From Mesostigma viride (lineage: Eukaryota; Streptophyta; Mesostigmatophyceae; Mesostigmatales; Mesostigmataceae), in contig RPFO01001572.1 of NCBI GenBank assembly GCA_009746045.1, positions 1 to 38,138 on the forward strand: a stretch of 38,138 nt of DNA, given 5' to 3'. Below the pieces are notes generated by a model that saw nothing but the letters and a program-made list of their open reading frames with translations, was not told where the DNA came from and ran no database searches. Made by a program: the position numbers and the translations under genes. Every line of letters starts with the position of its first letter. Positions within the stretch are counted from its first letter, which is position 1. Below are positions 13,501 to 27,253 of the stretch, piece after piece.

Positions 13501-16500
13501 GCCGCACCTCGGCGCAGGTTTTTTCAGCTGTGCATGGAGAAAAAAACGTGTCTCAATCCAGGAACCCCCGTCGGTTCATGTCATGCAGCCTAGAAAACTG
13601 GAGCGATGGAGCCACAACTAACGGGAAAGCCGCATTCAAATTCGCCTAGCCCACGGGTCACAATTGGCCGACAGGTAGATGCAGCCAGCCCCAGGCGTGT
13701 CGCAGACAGTAATCACTACCGTAGGCCGCGGTGCCGCACCTCGGCGCAGGTTTTTTCAGCTGTGCATGGAGAAAAAAACGTGTCTCAATCCAGGAACCCC
13801 CGTCGGTTCATGTCATGCAGCCTAGAAAACTGGAGCGATGGAGCCACAACTAACGGGAAAGCCGCATTCAAATTCGCCTAGCCCACGGGTCACAATTGGC
13901 CGACAGGTAGATGCAGCCAGCCCCAGGCGTGTCGCAGACAGTAATCACTACCGTAGGCCGCGGTGCCGCACCTCGGCGCAGGTTTTTTCAGCTGTGCATG
14001 GAGAAAAAAACGTGTCTCAATCCAGGAACCCCCGTCGGTTCATGTCATGCAGCCTAGAAAACTGGAGCGATGGAGCCACAACTAACGGGAAAGCCGCATT
14101 CAAATTCGCCTAGCCCACGGGTCACAATTGGCCGACAGGTAGATGCAGCCAGCCCCAGGCGTGTCGCAGACAGTAATCACTACCGTAGGCCGCGGTGCCG
14201 CACCTCGGCGCAGGTTTTTTCAGCTGTGCATGGAGAAAAAAACGTGTCTCAATCCAGGAACCCCCGTCGGTTCATGTCATGCAGCCTAGAAAACTGGAGC
14301 GATGGAGCCACAACTAACGGGAAAGCCGCATTCAAATTCGCCTAGCCCACGGGTCACAATTGGCCGACAGGTAGATGCAGCCAGCCCCAGGCGTGTCGCA
14401 GACAGTAATCACTACCGTAGGCCGCGGTGCCGCACCTCGGCGCAGGTTTTTTCAGCTGTGCATGGAGAAAAAAACGTGTCTCAATCCAGGAACCCCCGTC
14501 GGTTCATGTCATGCAGCCTAGAAAACTGGAGCGATGGAGCCACAACTAACGGGAAAGCCGCATTCAAATTCGCCTAGCCCACGGGTCACAATTGGCCGAC
14601 AGGTAGATGCAGCCAGCCCCAGGCGTGTCGCAGACAGTAATCACTACCGTAGGCCGCGGTGCCGCACCTCGGCGCAGGTTTTTTCAGCTGTGCATGGAGA
14701 AAAAAACGTGTCTCAATCCAGGAACCCCCGTCGGTTCATGTCATGCAGCCTAGAAAACTGGAGCGATGGAGCCACAACTAACGGGAAAGCCGCATTCAAA
14801 TTCGCCTAGCCCACGGGTCACAATTGGCCGACAGGTAGATGCAGCCAGCCCCAGGCGTGTCGCAGACAGTAATCACTACCGTAGGCCGCGGTGCCGCACC
14901 TCGGCGCAGGTTTTTTCAGCTGTGCATGGAGAAAAAAACGTGTCTCAATCCAGGAACCCCCGTCGGTTCATGTCATGCAGCCTAGAAAACTGGAGCGATG
15001 GAGCCACAACTAACGGGAAAGCCGCATTCAAATTCGCCTAGCCCACGGGTCACAATTGGCCGACAGGTAGATGCAGCCAGCCCCAGGCGTGTCGCAGACA
15101 GTAATCACTACCGTAGGCCGCGGTGCCGCACCTCGGCGCAGGTTTTTTCAGCTGTGCATGGAGAAAAAAACGTGTCTCAATCCAGGAACCCCCGTCGGTT
15201 CATGTCATGCAGCCTAGAAAACTGGAGCGATGGAGCCACAACTAACGGGAAAGCCGCATTCAAATTCGCCTAGCCCACGGGTCACAATTGGCCGACAGGT
15301 AGATGCAGCCAGCCCCAGGCGTGTCGCAGACAGTAATCACTACCGTAGGCCGCGGTGCCGCACCTCGGCGCAGGTTTTTTCAGCTGTGCATGGAGAAAAA
15401 AACGTGTCTCAATCCAGGAACCCCCGTCGGTTCATGTCATGCAGCCTAGAAAACTGGAGCGATGGAGCCACAACTAACGGGAAAGCCGCATTCAAATTCG
15501 CCTAGCCCACGGGTCACAATTGGCCGACAGGTAGATGCAGCCAGCCCCAGGCGTGTCGCAGACAGTAATCACTACCGTAGGCCGCGGTGCCGCACCTCGG
15601 CGCAGGTTTTTTCAGCTGTGCATGGAGAAAAAAACGTGTCTCAATCCAGGAACCCCCGTCGGTTCATGTCATGCAGCCTAGAAAACTGGAGCGATGGAGC
15701 CACAACTAACGGGAAAGCCGCATTCAAATTCGCCTAGCCCACGGGTCACAATTGGCCGACAGGTAGATGCAGCCAGCCCCAGGCGTGTCGCAGACAGTAA
15801 TCACTACCGTAGGCCGCGGTGCCGCACCTCGGCGCAGGTTTTTTCAGCTGTGCATGGAGAAAAAAACGTGTCTCAATCCAGGAACCCCCGTCGGTTCATG
15901 TCATGCAGCCTAGAAAACTGGAGCGATGGAGCCACAACTAACGGGAAAGCCGCATTCAAATTCGCCTAGCCCACGGGTCACAATTGGCCGACAGGTAGAT
16001 GCAGCCAGCCCCAGGCGTGTCGCAGACAGTAATCACTACCGTAGGCCGCGGTGCCGCACCTCGGCGCAGGTTTTTTCAGCTGTGCATGGAGAAAAAAACG
16101 TGTCTCAATCCAGGAACCCCCGTCGGTTCATGTCATGCAGCCTAGAAAACTGGAGCGATGGAGCCACAACTAACGGGAAAGCCGCATTCAAATTCGCCTA
16201 GCCCACGGGTCACAATTGGCCGACAGGTAGATGCAGCCAGCCCCAGGCGTGTCGCAGACAGTAATCACTACCGTAGGCCGCGGTGCCGCACCTCGGCGCA
16301 GGTTTTTTCAGCTGTGCATGGAGAAAAAAACGTGTCTCAATCCAGGAACCCCCGTCGGTTCATGTCATGCAGCCTAGAAAACTGGAGCGATGGAGCCACA
16401 ACTAACGGGAAAGCCGCATTCAAATTCGCCTAGCCCACGGGTCACAATTGGCCGACAGGTAGATGCAGCCAGCCCCAGGCGTGTCGCAGACAGTAATCAC

Positions 16501-19500
16501 TACCGTAGGCCGCGGTGCCGCACCTCGGCGCAGGTTTTTTCAGCTGTGCATGGAGAAAAAAACGTGTCTCAATCCAGGAACCCCCGTCGGTTCATGTCAT
16601 GCAGCCTAGAAAACTGGAGCGATGGAGCCACAACTAACGGGAAAGCCGCATTCAAATTCGCCTAGCCCACGGGTCACAATTGGCCGACAGGTAGATGCAG
16701 CCAGCCCCAGGCGTGTCGCAGACAGTAATCACTACCGTAGGCCGCGGTGCCGCACCTCGGCGCAGGTTTTTTCAGCTGTGCATGGAGAAAAAAACGTGTC
16801 TCAATCCAGGAACCCCCGTCGGTTCATGTCATGCAGCCTAGAAAACTGGAGCGATGGAGCCACAACTAACGGGAAAGCCGCATTCAAATTCGCCTAGCCC
16901 ACGGGTCACAATTGGCCGACAGGTAGATGCAGCCAGCCCCAGGCGTGTCGCAGACAGTAATCACTACCGTAGGCCGCGGTGCCGCACCTCGGCGCAGGTT
17001 TTTTCAGCTGTGCATGGAGAAAAAAACGTGTCTCAATCCAGGAACCCCCGTCGGTTCATGTCATGCAGCCTAGAAAACTGGAGCGATGGAGCCACAACTA
17101 ACGGGAAAGCCGCATTCAAATTCGCCTAGCCCACGGGTCACAATTGGCCGACAGGTAGATGCAGCCAGCCCCAGGCGTGTCGCAGACAGTAATCACTACC
17201 GTAGGCCGCGGTGCCGCACCTCGGCGCAGGTTTTTTCAGCTGTGCATGGAGAAAAAAACGTGTCTCAATCCAGGAACCCCCGTCGGTTCATGTCATGCAG
17301 CCTAGAAAACTGGAGCGATGGAGCCACAACTAACGGGAAAGCCGCATTCAAATTCGCCTAGCCCACGGGTCACAATTGGCCGACAGGTAGATGCAGCCAG
17401 CCCCAGGCGTGTCGCAGACAGTAATCACTACCGTAGGCCGCGGTGCCGCACCTCGGCGCAGGTTTTTTCAGCTGTGCATGGAGAAAAAAACGTGTCTCAA
17501 TCCAGGAACCCCCGTCGGTTCATGTCATGCAGCCTAGAAAACTGGAGCGATGGAGCCACAACTAACGGGAAAGCCGCATTCAAATTCGCCTAGCCCACGG
17601 GTCACAATTGGCCGACAGGTAGATGCAGCCAGCCCCAGGCGTGTCGCAGACAGTAATCACTACCGTAGGCCGCGGTGCCGCACCTCGGCGCAGGTTTTTT
17701 CAGCTGTGCATGGAGAAAAAAACGTGTCTCAATCCAGGAACCCCCGTCGGTTCATGTCATGCAGCCTAGAAAACTGGAGCGATGGAGCCACAACTAACGG
17801 GAAAGCCGCATTCAAATTCGCCTAGCCCACGGGTCACAATTGGCCGACAGGTAGATGCAGCCAGCCCCAGGCGTGTCGCAGACAGTAATCACTACCGTAG
17901 GCCGCGGTGCCGCACCTCGGCGCAGGTTTTTTCAGCTGTGCATGGAGAAAAAAACGTGTCTCAATCCAGGAACCCCCGTCGGTTCATGTCATGCAGCCTA
18001 GAAAACTGGAGCGATGGAGCCACAACTAACGGGAAAGCCGCATTCAAATTCGCCTAGCCCACGGGTCACAATTGGCCGACAGGTAGATGCAGCCAGCCCC
18101 AGGCGTGTCGCAGACAGTAATCACTACCGTAGGCCGCGGTGCCGCACCTCGGCGCAGGTTTTTTCAGCTGTGCATGGAGAAAAAAACGTGTCTCAATCCA
18201 GGAACCCCCGTCGGTTCATGTCATGCAGCCTAGAAAACTGGAGCGATGGAGCCACAACTAACGGGAAAGCCGCATTCAAATTCGCCTAGCCCACGGGTCA
18301 CAATTGGCCGACAGGTAGATGCAGCCAGCCCCAGGCGTGTCGCAGACAGTAATCACTACCGTAGGCCGCGGTGCCGCACCTCGGCGCAGGTTTTTTCAGC
18401 TGTGCATGGAGAAAAAAACGTGTCTCAATCCAGGAACCCCCGTCGGTTCATGTCATGCAGCCTAGAAAACTGGAGCGATGGAGCCACAACTAACGGGAAA
18501 GCCGCATTCAAATTCGCCTAGCCCACGGGTCACAATTGGCCGACAGGTAGATGCAGCCAGCCCCAGGCGTGTCGCAGACAGTAATCACTACCGTAGGCCG
18601 CGGTGCCGCACCTCGGCGCAGGTTTTTTCAGCTGTGCATGGAGAAAAAAACGTGTCTCAATCCAGGAACCCCCGTCGGTTCATGTCATGCAGCCTAGAAA
18701 ACTGGAGCGATGGAGCCACAACTAACGGGAAAGCCGCATTCAAATTCGCCTAGCCCACGGGTCACAATTGGCCGACAGGTAGATGCAGCCAGCCCCAGGC
18801 GTGTCGCAGACAGTAATCACTACCGTAGGCCGCGGTGCCGCACCTCGGCGCAGGTTTTTTCAGCTGTGCATGGAGAAAAAAACGTGTCTCAATCCAGGAA
18901 CCCCCGTCGGTTCATGTCATGCAGCCTAGAAAACTGGAGCGATGGAGCCACAACTAACGGGAAAGCCGCATTCAAATTCGCCTAGCCCACGGGTCACAAT
19001 TGGCCGACAGGTAGATGCAGCCAGCCCCAGGCGTGTCGCAGACAGTAATCACTACCGTAGGCCGCGGTGCCGCACCTCGGCGCAGGTTTTTTCAGCTGTG
19101 CATGGAGAAAAAAACGTGTCTCAATCCAGGAACCCCCGTCGGTTCATGTCATGCAGCCTAGAAAACTGGAGCGATGGAGCCACAACTAACGGGAAAGCCG
19201 CATTCAAATTCGCCTAGCCCACGGGTCACAATTGGCCGACAGGTAGATGCAGCCAGCCCCAGGCGTGTCGCAGACAGTAATCACTACCGTAGGCCGCGGT
19301 GCCGCACCTCGGCGCAGGTTTTTTCAGCTGTGCATGGAGAAAAAAACGTGTCTCAATCCAGGAACCCCCGTCGGTTCATGTCATGCAGCCTAGAAAACTG
19401 GAGCGATGGAGCCACAACTAACGGGAAAGCCGCATTCAAATTCGCCTAGCCCACGGGTCACAATTGGCCGACAGGTAGATGCAGCCAGCCCCAGGCGTGT

Positions 19501-21261
19501 CGCAGACAGTAATCACTACCGTAGGCCGCGGTGCCGCACCTCGGCGCAGGTTTTTTCAGCTGTGCATGGAGAAAAAAACGTGTCTCAATCCAGGAACCCC
19601 CGTCGGTTCATGTCATGCAGCCTAGAAAACTGGAGCGATGGAGCCACAACTAACGGGAAAGCCGCATTCAAATTCGCCTAGCCCACGGGTCACAATTGGC
19701 CGACAGGTAGATGCAGCCAGCCCCAGGCGTGTCGCAGACAGTAATCACTACCGTAGGCCGCGGTGCCGCACCTCGGCGCAGGTTTTTTCAGCTGTGCATG
19801 GAGAAAAAAACGTGTCTCAATCCAGGAACCCCCGTCGGTTCATGTCATGCAGCCTAGAAAACTGGAGCGATGGAGCCACAACTAACGGGAAAGCCGCATT
19901 CAAATTCGCCTAGCCCACGGGTCACAATTGGCCGACAGGTAGATGCAGCCAGCCCCAGGCGTGTCGCAGACAGTAATCACTACCGTAGGCCGCGGTGCCG
20001 CACCTCGGCGCAGGTTTTTTCAGCTGTGCATGGAGAAAAAAACGTGTCTCAATCCAGGAACCCCCGTCGGTTCATGTCATGCAGCCTAGAAAACTGGAGC
20101 GATGGAGCCACAACTAACGGGAAAGCCGCATTCAAATTCGCCTAGCCCACGGGTCACAATTGGCCGACAGGTAGATGCAGCCAGCCCCAGGCGTGTCGCA
20201 GACAGTAATCACTACCGTAGGCCGCGGTGCCGCACCTCGGCGCAGGTTTTTTCAGCTGTGCATGGAGAAAAAAACGTGTCTCAATCCAGGAACCCCCGTC
20301 GGTTCATGTCATGCAGCCTAGAAAACTGGAGCGATGGAGCCACAACTAACGGGAAAGCCGCATTCAAATTCGCCTAGCCCACGGGTCACAATTGGCCGAC
20401 AGGTAGATGCAGCCAGCCCCAGGCGTGTCGCAGACAGTAATCACTACCGTAGGCCGCGGTGCCGCACCTCGGCGCAGGTTTTTTCAGCTGTGCATGGAGA
20501 AAAAAACGTGTCTCAATCCAGGAACCCCCGTCGGTTCATGTCATGCAGCCTAGAAAACTGGAGCGATGGAGCCACAACTAACGGGAAAGCCGCATTCAAA
20601 TTCGCCTAGCCCACGGGTCACAATTGGCCGACAGGTAGATGCAGCCAGCCCCAGGCGTGTCGCAGACAGTAATCACTACCGTAGGCCGCGGTGCCGCACC
20701 TCGGCGCAGGTTTTTTCAGCTGTGCATGGAGAAAAAAACGTGTCTCAATCCAGGAACCCCCGTCGGTTCATGTCATGCAGCCTAGAAAACTGGAGCGATG
20801 GAGCCACAACTAACGGGAAAGCCGCATTCAAATTCGCCTAGCCCACGGGTCACAATTGGCCGACAGGTAGATGCAGCCAGCCCCAGGCGTGTCGCAGACA
20901 GTAATCACTACCGTAGGCCGCGGTGCCGCACCTCGGCGCAGGTTTTTTCAGCTGTGCATGGAGAAAAAAACGTGTCTCAATCCAGGAACCCCCGTCGGTT
21001 CATGTCATGCAGCCTAGAAAACTGGAGCGATGGAGCCACAACTAACGGGAAAGCCGCATTCAAATTCGCCTAGCCCACGGGTCACAATTGGCCGACAGGT
21101 AGATGCAGCCAGCCCCAGGCGTGTCGCAGACAGTAATCACTACCGTAGGCCGCGGTGCCGCACCTCGGCGCAGGTTTTTTCAGCTGTGCATGGAGAAAAA
21201 AACGTGTCTCAATCCAGGAACCCCCGTCGGTTCATGTCATGCAGCCTAGAAAACTGGAGCG

Positions 21262-24200
21262 ATGGAGCCACAACTAACGGGAAAGCCGCATTCAAATTCG
21301 CCTAGCCCACGGGTCACAATTGGCCGACAGGTAGATGCAGCCAGCCCCAGGCGTGTCGCAGACAGTAATCACTACCGTAGGCCGCGGTGCCGCACCTCGG
21401 CGCAGGTTTTTTCAGCTGTGCATGGAGAAAAAAACGTGTCTCAATCCAGGAACCCCCGTCGGTTCATCATGCAGCCTAGAAAACTGGAGCGATGGAGCCA
21501 CAACTAACGGGAAAGCCGCATTCAAATTCGCCTAGCCCACGGGTCACAATTGGCCGACAGGTAGATGCAGCCAGCCCCAGGCGTGTCGCAGACAGTAATC
21601 ACTACCGTAGGCCGCGGTGCCGCACCTCGGCGCAGGTTTTTTCAGCTGTGCATGGAGAAAAAAACGTGTCTCAATCCAGGAACCCCCGTCGGTTCATGTC
21701 ATGCAGCCTAGAAAACTGGAGCGATGGAGCCACAACTAACGGGAAAGCCGCATTCAAATTCGCCTAGCCCACGGGTCACAATTGGCCGACAGGTAGATGC
21801 AGCCAGCCCCAGGCGTGTCGCAGACAGTAATCACTACCGTAGGCCGCGGTGCCGCACCTCGGCGCAGGTTTTTTCAGCTGTGCATGGAGAAAAAAACGTG
21901 TCTCAATCCAGGAACCCCCGTCGGTTCATGTCATGCAGCCTAGAAAACTGGAGCGATGGAGCCACAACTAACGGGAAAGCCGCATTCAAATTCGCCTAGC
22001 CCACGGGTCACAATTGGCCGACAGGTAGATGCAGCCAGCCCCAGGCGTGTCGCAGACAGTAATCACTACCGTAGGCCGCGGTGCCGCACCTCGGCGCAGG
22101 TTTTTTCAGCTGTGCATGGAGAAAAAAACGTGTCTCAATCCAGGAACCCCCGTCGGTTCATGTCATGCAGCCTAGAAAACTGGAGCGATGGAGCCACAAC
22201 TAACGGGAAAGCCGCATTCAAATTCGCCTAGCCCACGGGTCACAATTGGCCGACAGGTAGATGCAGCCAGCCCCAGGCGTGTCGCAGACAGTAATCACTA
22301 CCGTAGGCCGCGGTGCCGCACCTCGGCGCAGGTTTTTTCAGCTGTGCATGGAGAAAAAAACGTGTCTCAATCCAGGAACCCCCGTCGGTTCATGTCATGC
22401 AGCCTAGAAAACTGGAGCGATGGAGCCACAACTAACGGGAAAGCCGCATTCAAATTCGCCTAGCCCACGGGTCACAATTGGCCGACAGGTAGATGCAGCC
22501 AGCCCCAGGCGTGTCGCAGACAGTAATCACTACCGTAGGCCGCGGTGCCGCACCTCGGCGCAGGTTTTTTCAGCTGTGCATGGAGAAAAAAACGTGTCTC
22601 AATCCAGGAACCCCCGTCGGTTCATGTCATGCAGCCTAGAAAACTGGAGCGATGGAGCCACAACTAACGGGAAAGCCGCATTCAAATTCGCCTAGCCCAC
22701 GGGTCACAATTGGCCGACAGGTAGATGCAGCCAGCCCCAGGCGTGTCGCAGACAGTAATCACTACGTAGGCCGCGGTGCCGCACCTCGGCGCAGGTTTTT
22801 TCAGCTGTGCATGGAGAAAAAAACGTGTCTCAATCCAGGAACCCCCGTCGGTTCATGTCATGCAGCCTAGAAAACTGGAGCGATGGAGCCACAACTAACG
22901 GGAAAGCCGCATTCAAATTCGCCTAGCCCACGGGTCACAATTGGCCGACAGGTAGATGCAGCCAGCCCCAGGCGTGTCGCAGACAGTAATCACTACCGTA
23001 GGCCGCGGTGCCGCACCTCGGCGCAGGTTTTTTCAGCTGTGCATGGAGAAAAAAACGTGTCTCAATCCAGGAACCCCCGTCGGTTCATGTCATGCAGCCT
23101 AGAAAACTGGAGCGATGGAGCCACAACTAACGGGAAAGCCGCATTCAAATTCGCCTAGCCCACGGGTCACAATTGGCCGACAGGTAGATGCAGCCAGCCC
23201 CAGGCGTGTCGCAGACAGTAATCACTACCGTAGGCCGCGGTGCCGCACCTCGGCGCAGGTTTTTTCAGCTGTGCATGGAGAAAAAAACGTGTCTCAATCC
23301 AGGAACCCCCGTCGGTTCATGTCATGCAGCCTAGAAAACTGGAGCGATGGAGCCACAACTAACGGGAAAGCCGCATTCAAATTCGCCTAGCCCACGGGTC
23401 ACAATTGGCCGACAGGTAGATGCAGCCAGCCCCAGGCGTGTCGCAGACAGTAATCACTACGTAGGCCGCGGTGCCGCACCTCGGCGCAGGTTTTTTCAGC
23501 TGTGCATGGAGAAAAAAACGTGTCTCAATCCAGGAACCCCCGTCGGTTCATGTCATGCAGCCTAGAAAACTGGAGCGATGGAGCCACAACTAACGGGAAA
23601 GCCGCATTCAAATTCGCCTAGCCCACGGGTCACAATTGGCCGACAGGTAGATGCAGCCAGCCCCAGGCGTGTCGCAGACAGTAATCACTACCGTAGGCCG
23701 CGGTGCCGCACCTCGGCGCAGGTTTTTTCAGCTGTGCATGGAGAAAAAAACGTGTCTCAATCCAGGAACCCCCGTCGGTTCATCATGCAGCCTAGAAAAC
23801 TGGAGCGATGGAGCCACAACTAACGGGAAAGCCGCATTCAAATTCGCCTAGCCCACGGGTCACAATTGGCCGACAGGTAGATGCAGCCAGCCCCAGGCGT
23901 GTCGCAGACAGTAATCACTACGTAGGCCGCGGTGCCGCACCTCGGCGCAGGTTTTTTCAGCTGTGCATGGAGAAAAAAACGTGTCTCAATCCAGGAACCC
24001 CCGTCGGTTCATGTCATGCAGCCTAGAAAACTGGAGCGATGGAGCCACAACTAACGGGAAAGCCGCATTCAAATTCGCCTAGCCCACGGGTCACAATTGG
24101 CCGACAGGTAGATGCAGCCAGCCCCAGGCGTGTCGCAGACAGTAATCACTACGTAGGCCGCGGTGCCGCACCTCGGCGCAGGTTTTTTCAGCTGTGCATG

Positions 24201-27200
24201 GAGAAAAAAACGTGTCTCAATCCAGGAACCCCCGTCGGTTCATGTCATGCAGCCTAGAAAACTGGAGCGATGGAGCCACAACTAACGGGAAAGCCGCATT
24301 CAAATTCGCCTAGCCCACGGGTCACAATTGGCCGACAGGTAGATGCAGCCAGCCCCAGGCGTGTCGCAGACAGTAATCACTACGTAGGCCGCGGTGCCGC
24401 ACCTCGGCGCAGGTTTTTTCAGCTGTGCATGGAGAAAAAAACGTGTCTCAATCCAGGAACCCCCGTCGGTTCATGTCATGCAGCCTAGAAAACTGGAGCG
24501 ATGGAGCCACAACTAACGGGAAAGCCGCATTCAAATTCGCCTAGCCCACGGGTCACAATTGGCCGACAGGTAGATGCAGCCAGCCCCAGGCGTGTCGCAG
24601 ACAGTAATCACTACGTAGGCCGCGGTGCCGCACCTCGGCGCAGGTTTTTTCAGCTGTGCATGGAGAAAAAAACGTGTCTCAATCCAGGAACCCCCGTCGG
24701 TTCATCATGCAGCCTAGAAAACTGGAGCGATGGAGCCACAACTAACGGGAAAGCCGCATTCAAATTCGCCTAGCCCACGGGTCACAATTGGCCGACAGGT
24801 AGATGCAGCCAGCCCCAGGCGTGTCGCAGACAGTAATCACTACGTAGGCCGCGGTGCCGCACCTCGGCGCAGGTTTTTTCAGCTGTGCATGGAGAAAAAA
24901 ACGTGTCTCAATCCAGGAACCCCCGTCGGTTCATCATGCAGCCTAGAAAACTGGAGCGATGGAGCCACAACTAACGGGAAAGCCGCATTCAAATTCGCCT
25001 AGCCCACGGGTCACAATTGGCCGACAGGTAGATGCAGCCAGCCCCAGGCGTGTCGCAGACAGTAATCACTACGTAGGCCGCGGTGCCGCACCTCGGCGCA
25101 GGTTTTTTCAGCTGTGCATGGAGAAAAAAACGTGTCTCAATCCAGGAACCCCCGTCGGTTCATGTCATGCAGCCTAGAAAACTGGAGCGATGGAGCCACA
25201 ACTAACGGGAAAGCCGCATTCAAATTCGCCTAGCCCACGGGTCACAATTGGCCGACAGGTAGATGCAGCCAGCCCCGGGCGTGTCGCAGACAGTAATCAC
25301 TACGTAGGCCGCGGTGCCGCACCTCGGCGCAGGTTTTTTCAGCTGTGCATGGAGAAAAAAACGTGTCTCAATCCAGGAACCCCCGTCGGTTCATCATGCA
25401 GCCTAGAAAACTGGAGCGATGGAGCCACAACTAACGGGAAAGCCGCATTCAAATTCGCCTAGCCCACGGGTCACAATTGGCCGACAGGTAGATGCAGCCA
25501 GCCCCAGGCGTGTCGCAGACAGTAATCACTACGTAGGCCGCGGTGCCGCACCTCGGCGCAGGTTTTTTCAGCTGTGCATGGAGAAAAAAACGTGTCTCAA
25601 TCCAGGAACCCCCGTCGGTTCATGTCATGCAGCCTAGAAAACTGGAGCGGTGGAGCCACAACTAACGGGAAAGCCGCATTCAAATTCGCCTAGCCCACGG
25701 GTCACAATTGGCCGACAGGTAGATGCAGCCAGCCCCGGGCGTGTCGCAGACAGTAATCACTACGTAGGCCGCGGTGCCGCACCTCGGCGCAGGTTTTTTC
25801 AGCTGTGCATGGAGAAAAAAACGTGTCTCAATCCAGGAACCCCCGTCGGTTCATCATGCAGCCTAGAAAACTGGAGCGGTGGAGCCACAACTAACGGGAA
25901 AGCCGCATTCAAATTCGCCTAGCCCACGGGTCACAATTGGCCGACAGGTAGATGCAGCCAGCCCCAGGCGTGTCGCAGACAGTAATCACTACGTAGGCCG
26001 CGGTGCCGCACCTCGGCGCAGGTTTTTTCAGCTGTGCATGGAGAAAAAAACGTGTCTCAATCCAGGAACCCCCGTCGGTTCATCATGCAGCCTAGAAAAC
26101 TGGAGCGATGGAGCCACAACTAACGGGAAAGCCGCATTCAAATTCGCCTAGCCCACGGGTCACAATTGGCCGACAGGTAGATGCAGCCAGCCCCGGGCGT
26201 GTCGCAGACAGTAATCACTACGTAGGCCGCGGTGCCGCACCTCGGCGCAGGTTTTTTCAGCTGTGCATGGAGAAAAAAACGTGTCTCAATCCAGGAACCC
26301 CCGTCGGTTCATCATGCAGCCTAGAAAACTGGAGCGGTGGAGCCACAACTAACGGGAAAGCCGCATTCAAATTCGCCTAGCCCACGGGTCACAATTGGCC
26401 GACAGGTAGATGCAGCCAGCCCCGGGCGTGTCGCAGACAGTAATCACTACGTAGGCCGCGGTGCCGCACCTCGGCGCAGGTTTTTTCAGCTGTGCATGGA
26501 GAAAAAAACGTGTCTCAATCCAGGAACCCCCGTCGGTTCATCATGCAGCCTAGAAAACTGGAGCGGTGGAGCCACAACTAACGGGAAAGCCGCATTCAAA
26601 TTCGCCTAGCCCACGGGTCACAATTGGCCGACAGGTAGATGCAGCCAGCCCCGGGCGTGTCGCAGACAGTAATCACTACGTAGGCCGCGGTGCCGCACCT
26701 CGGCGCAGGTTTTTTCAGCTGTGCATGGAGAAAAAAACGTGTCTCAATCCAGGAACCCCCGTCGGTTCATCATGCAGCCTAGAAAACTGGAGCGGTGGAG
26801 CCACAACTAACGGGAAAGCCGCATTCAAATTCGCCTAGCCCACGGGTCACAATTGGCCGACAGGTAGATGCAGCCAGCCCCGGGCGTGTCGCAGACAGTA
26901 ATCACTACGTAGGCCGCGGTGCCGCACCTCGGCGCAGGTTTTTTCAGCTGTGCATGGAGAAAAAAACGTGTCTCAATCCAGGAACCCCCGTCGGTTCATC
27001 ATGCAGCCTAGAAAACTGGAGCGGTGGAGCCACAACTAACGGGAAAGCCGCATTCAAATTCGCCTAGCCCACGGGTCACAATTGGCCGACAGGTAGATGC
27101 AGCCAGCCCCGGGCGTGTCGCAGACAGTAATCACTACGTAGGCCGCGGTGCCGCACCTCGGCGCAGGTTTTTTCAGCTGTGCATGGAGAAAAAAACGTGT

Positions 27201-27253
27201 CTCAATCCAGGAACCCCCGTCGGTTCATCATGTCAGCCTAGAAAACTGGAGCG
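21262..27253. repeat. Satellite zone 3: variant-transition monomers
   Basis: Monomer length changes among 232, 231, 230 and 229 bp as sequence variants come in. They are: loss of a C in CTACCGTAG, giving CTACGTAG (sporadic at 22652 and 23347, fixed from 23808); loss of two bases in TTCATGTCATG, giving TTCATCATG (first at 21262, fixed from 25650); A to G giving CCCCGGGCG (first in the 25190 monomer, fixed from 26108); A to G giving GAGCGGTGG (first at 25650, fixed from 26337); and a T gained in CATGCAGCC, giving CATGTCAGCC (end of the 27024 monomer). Old and new states alternate between neighbours before fixation. Confidence 0.93.

Larger units (their letters stand above)
7344..21261. repeat. 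Satellite zone 2: 60 near-identical 232-bp monomers
   Basis: Sixty consecutive monomers appear identical at 232 bp, except those starting at 8272 and 9199. Those two are 231 bp because one C is missing from CTACCGTAGG. Such uniformity over 13.9 kb implies recent amplification or strong homogenisation, or an assembler that stacked one consensus. This is the best zone for defining the consensus monomer. Confidence 0.95.
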
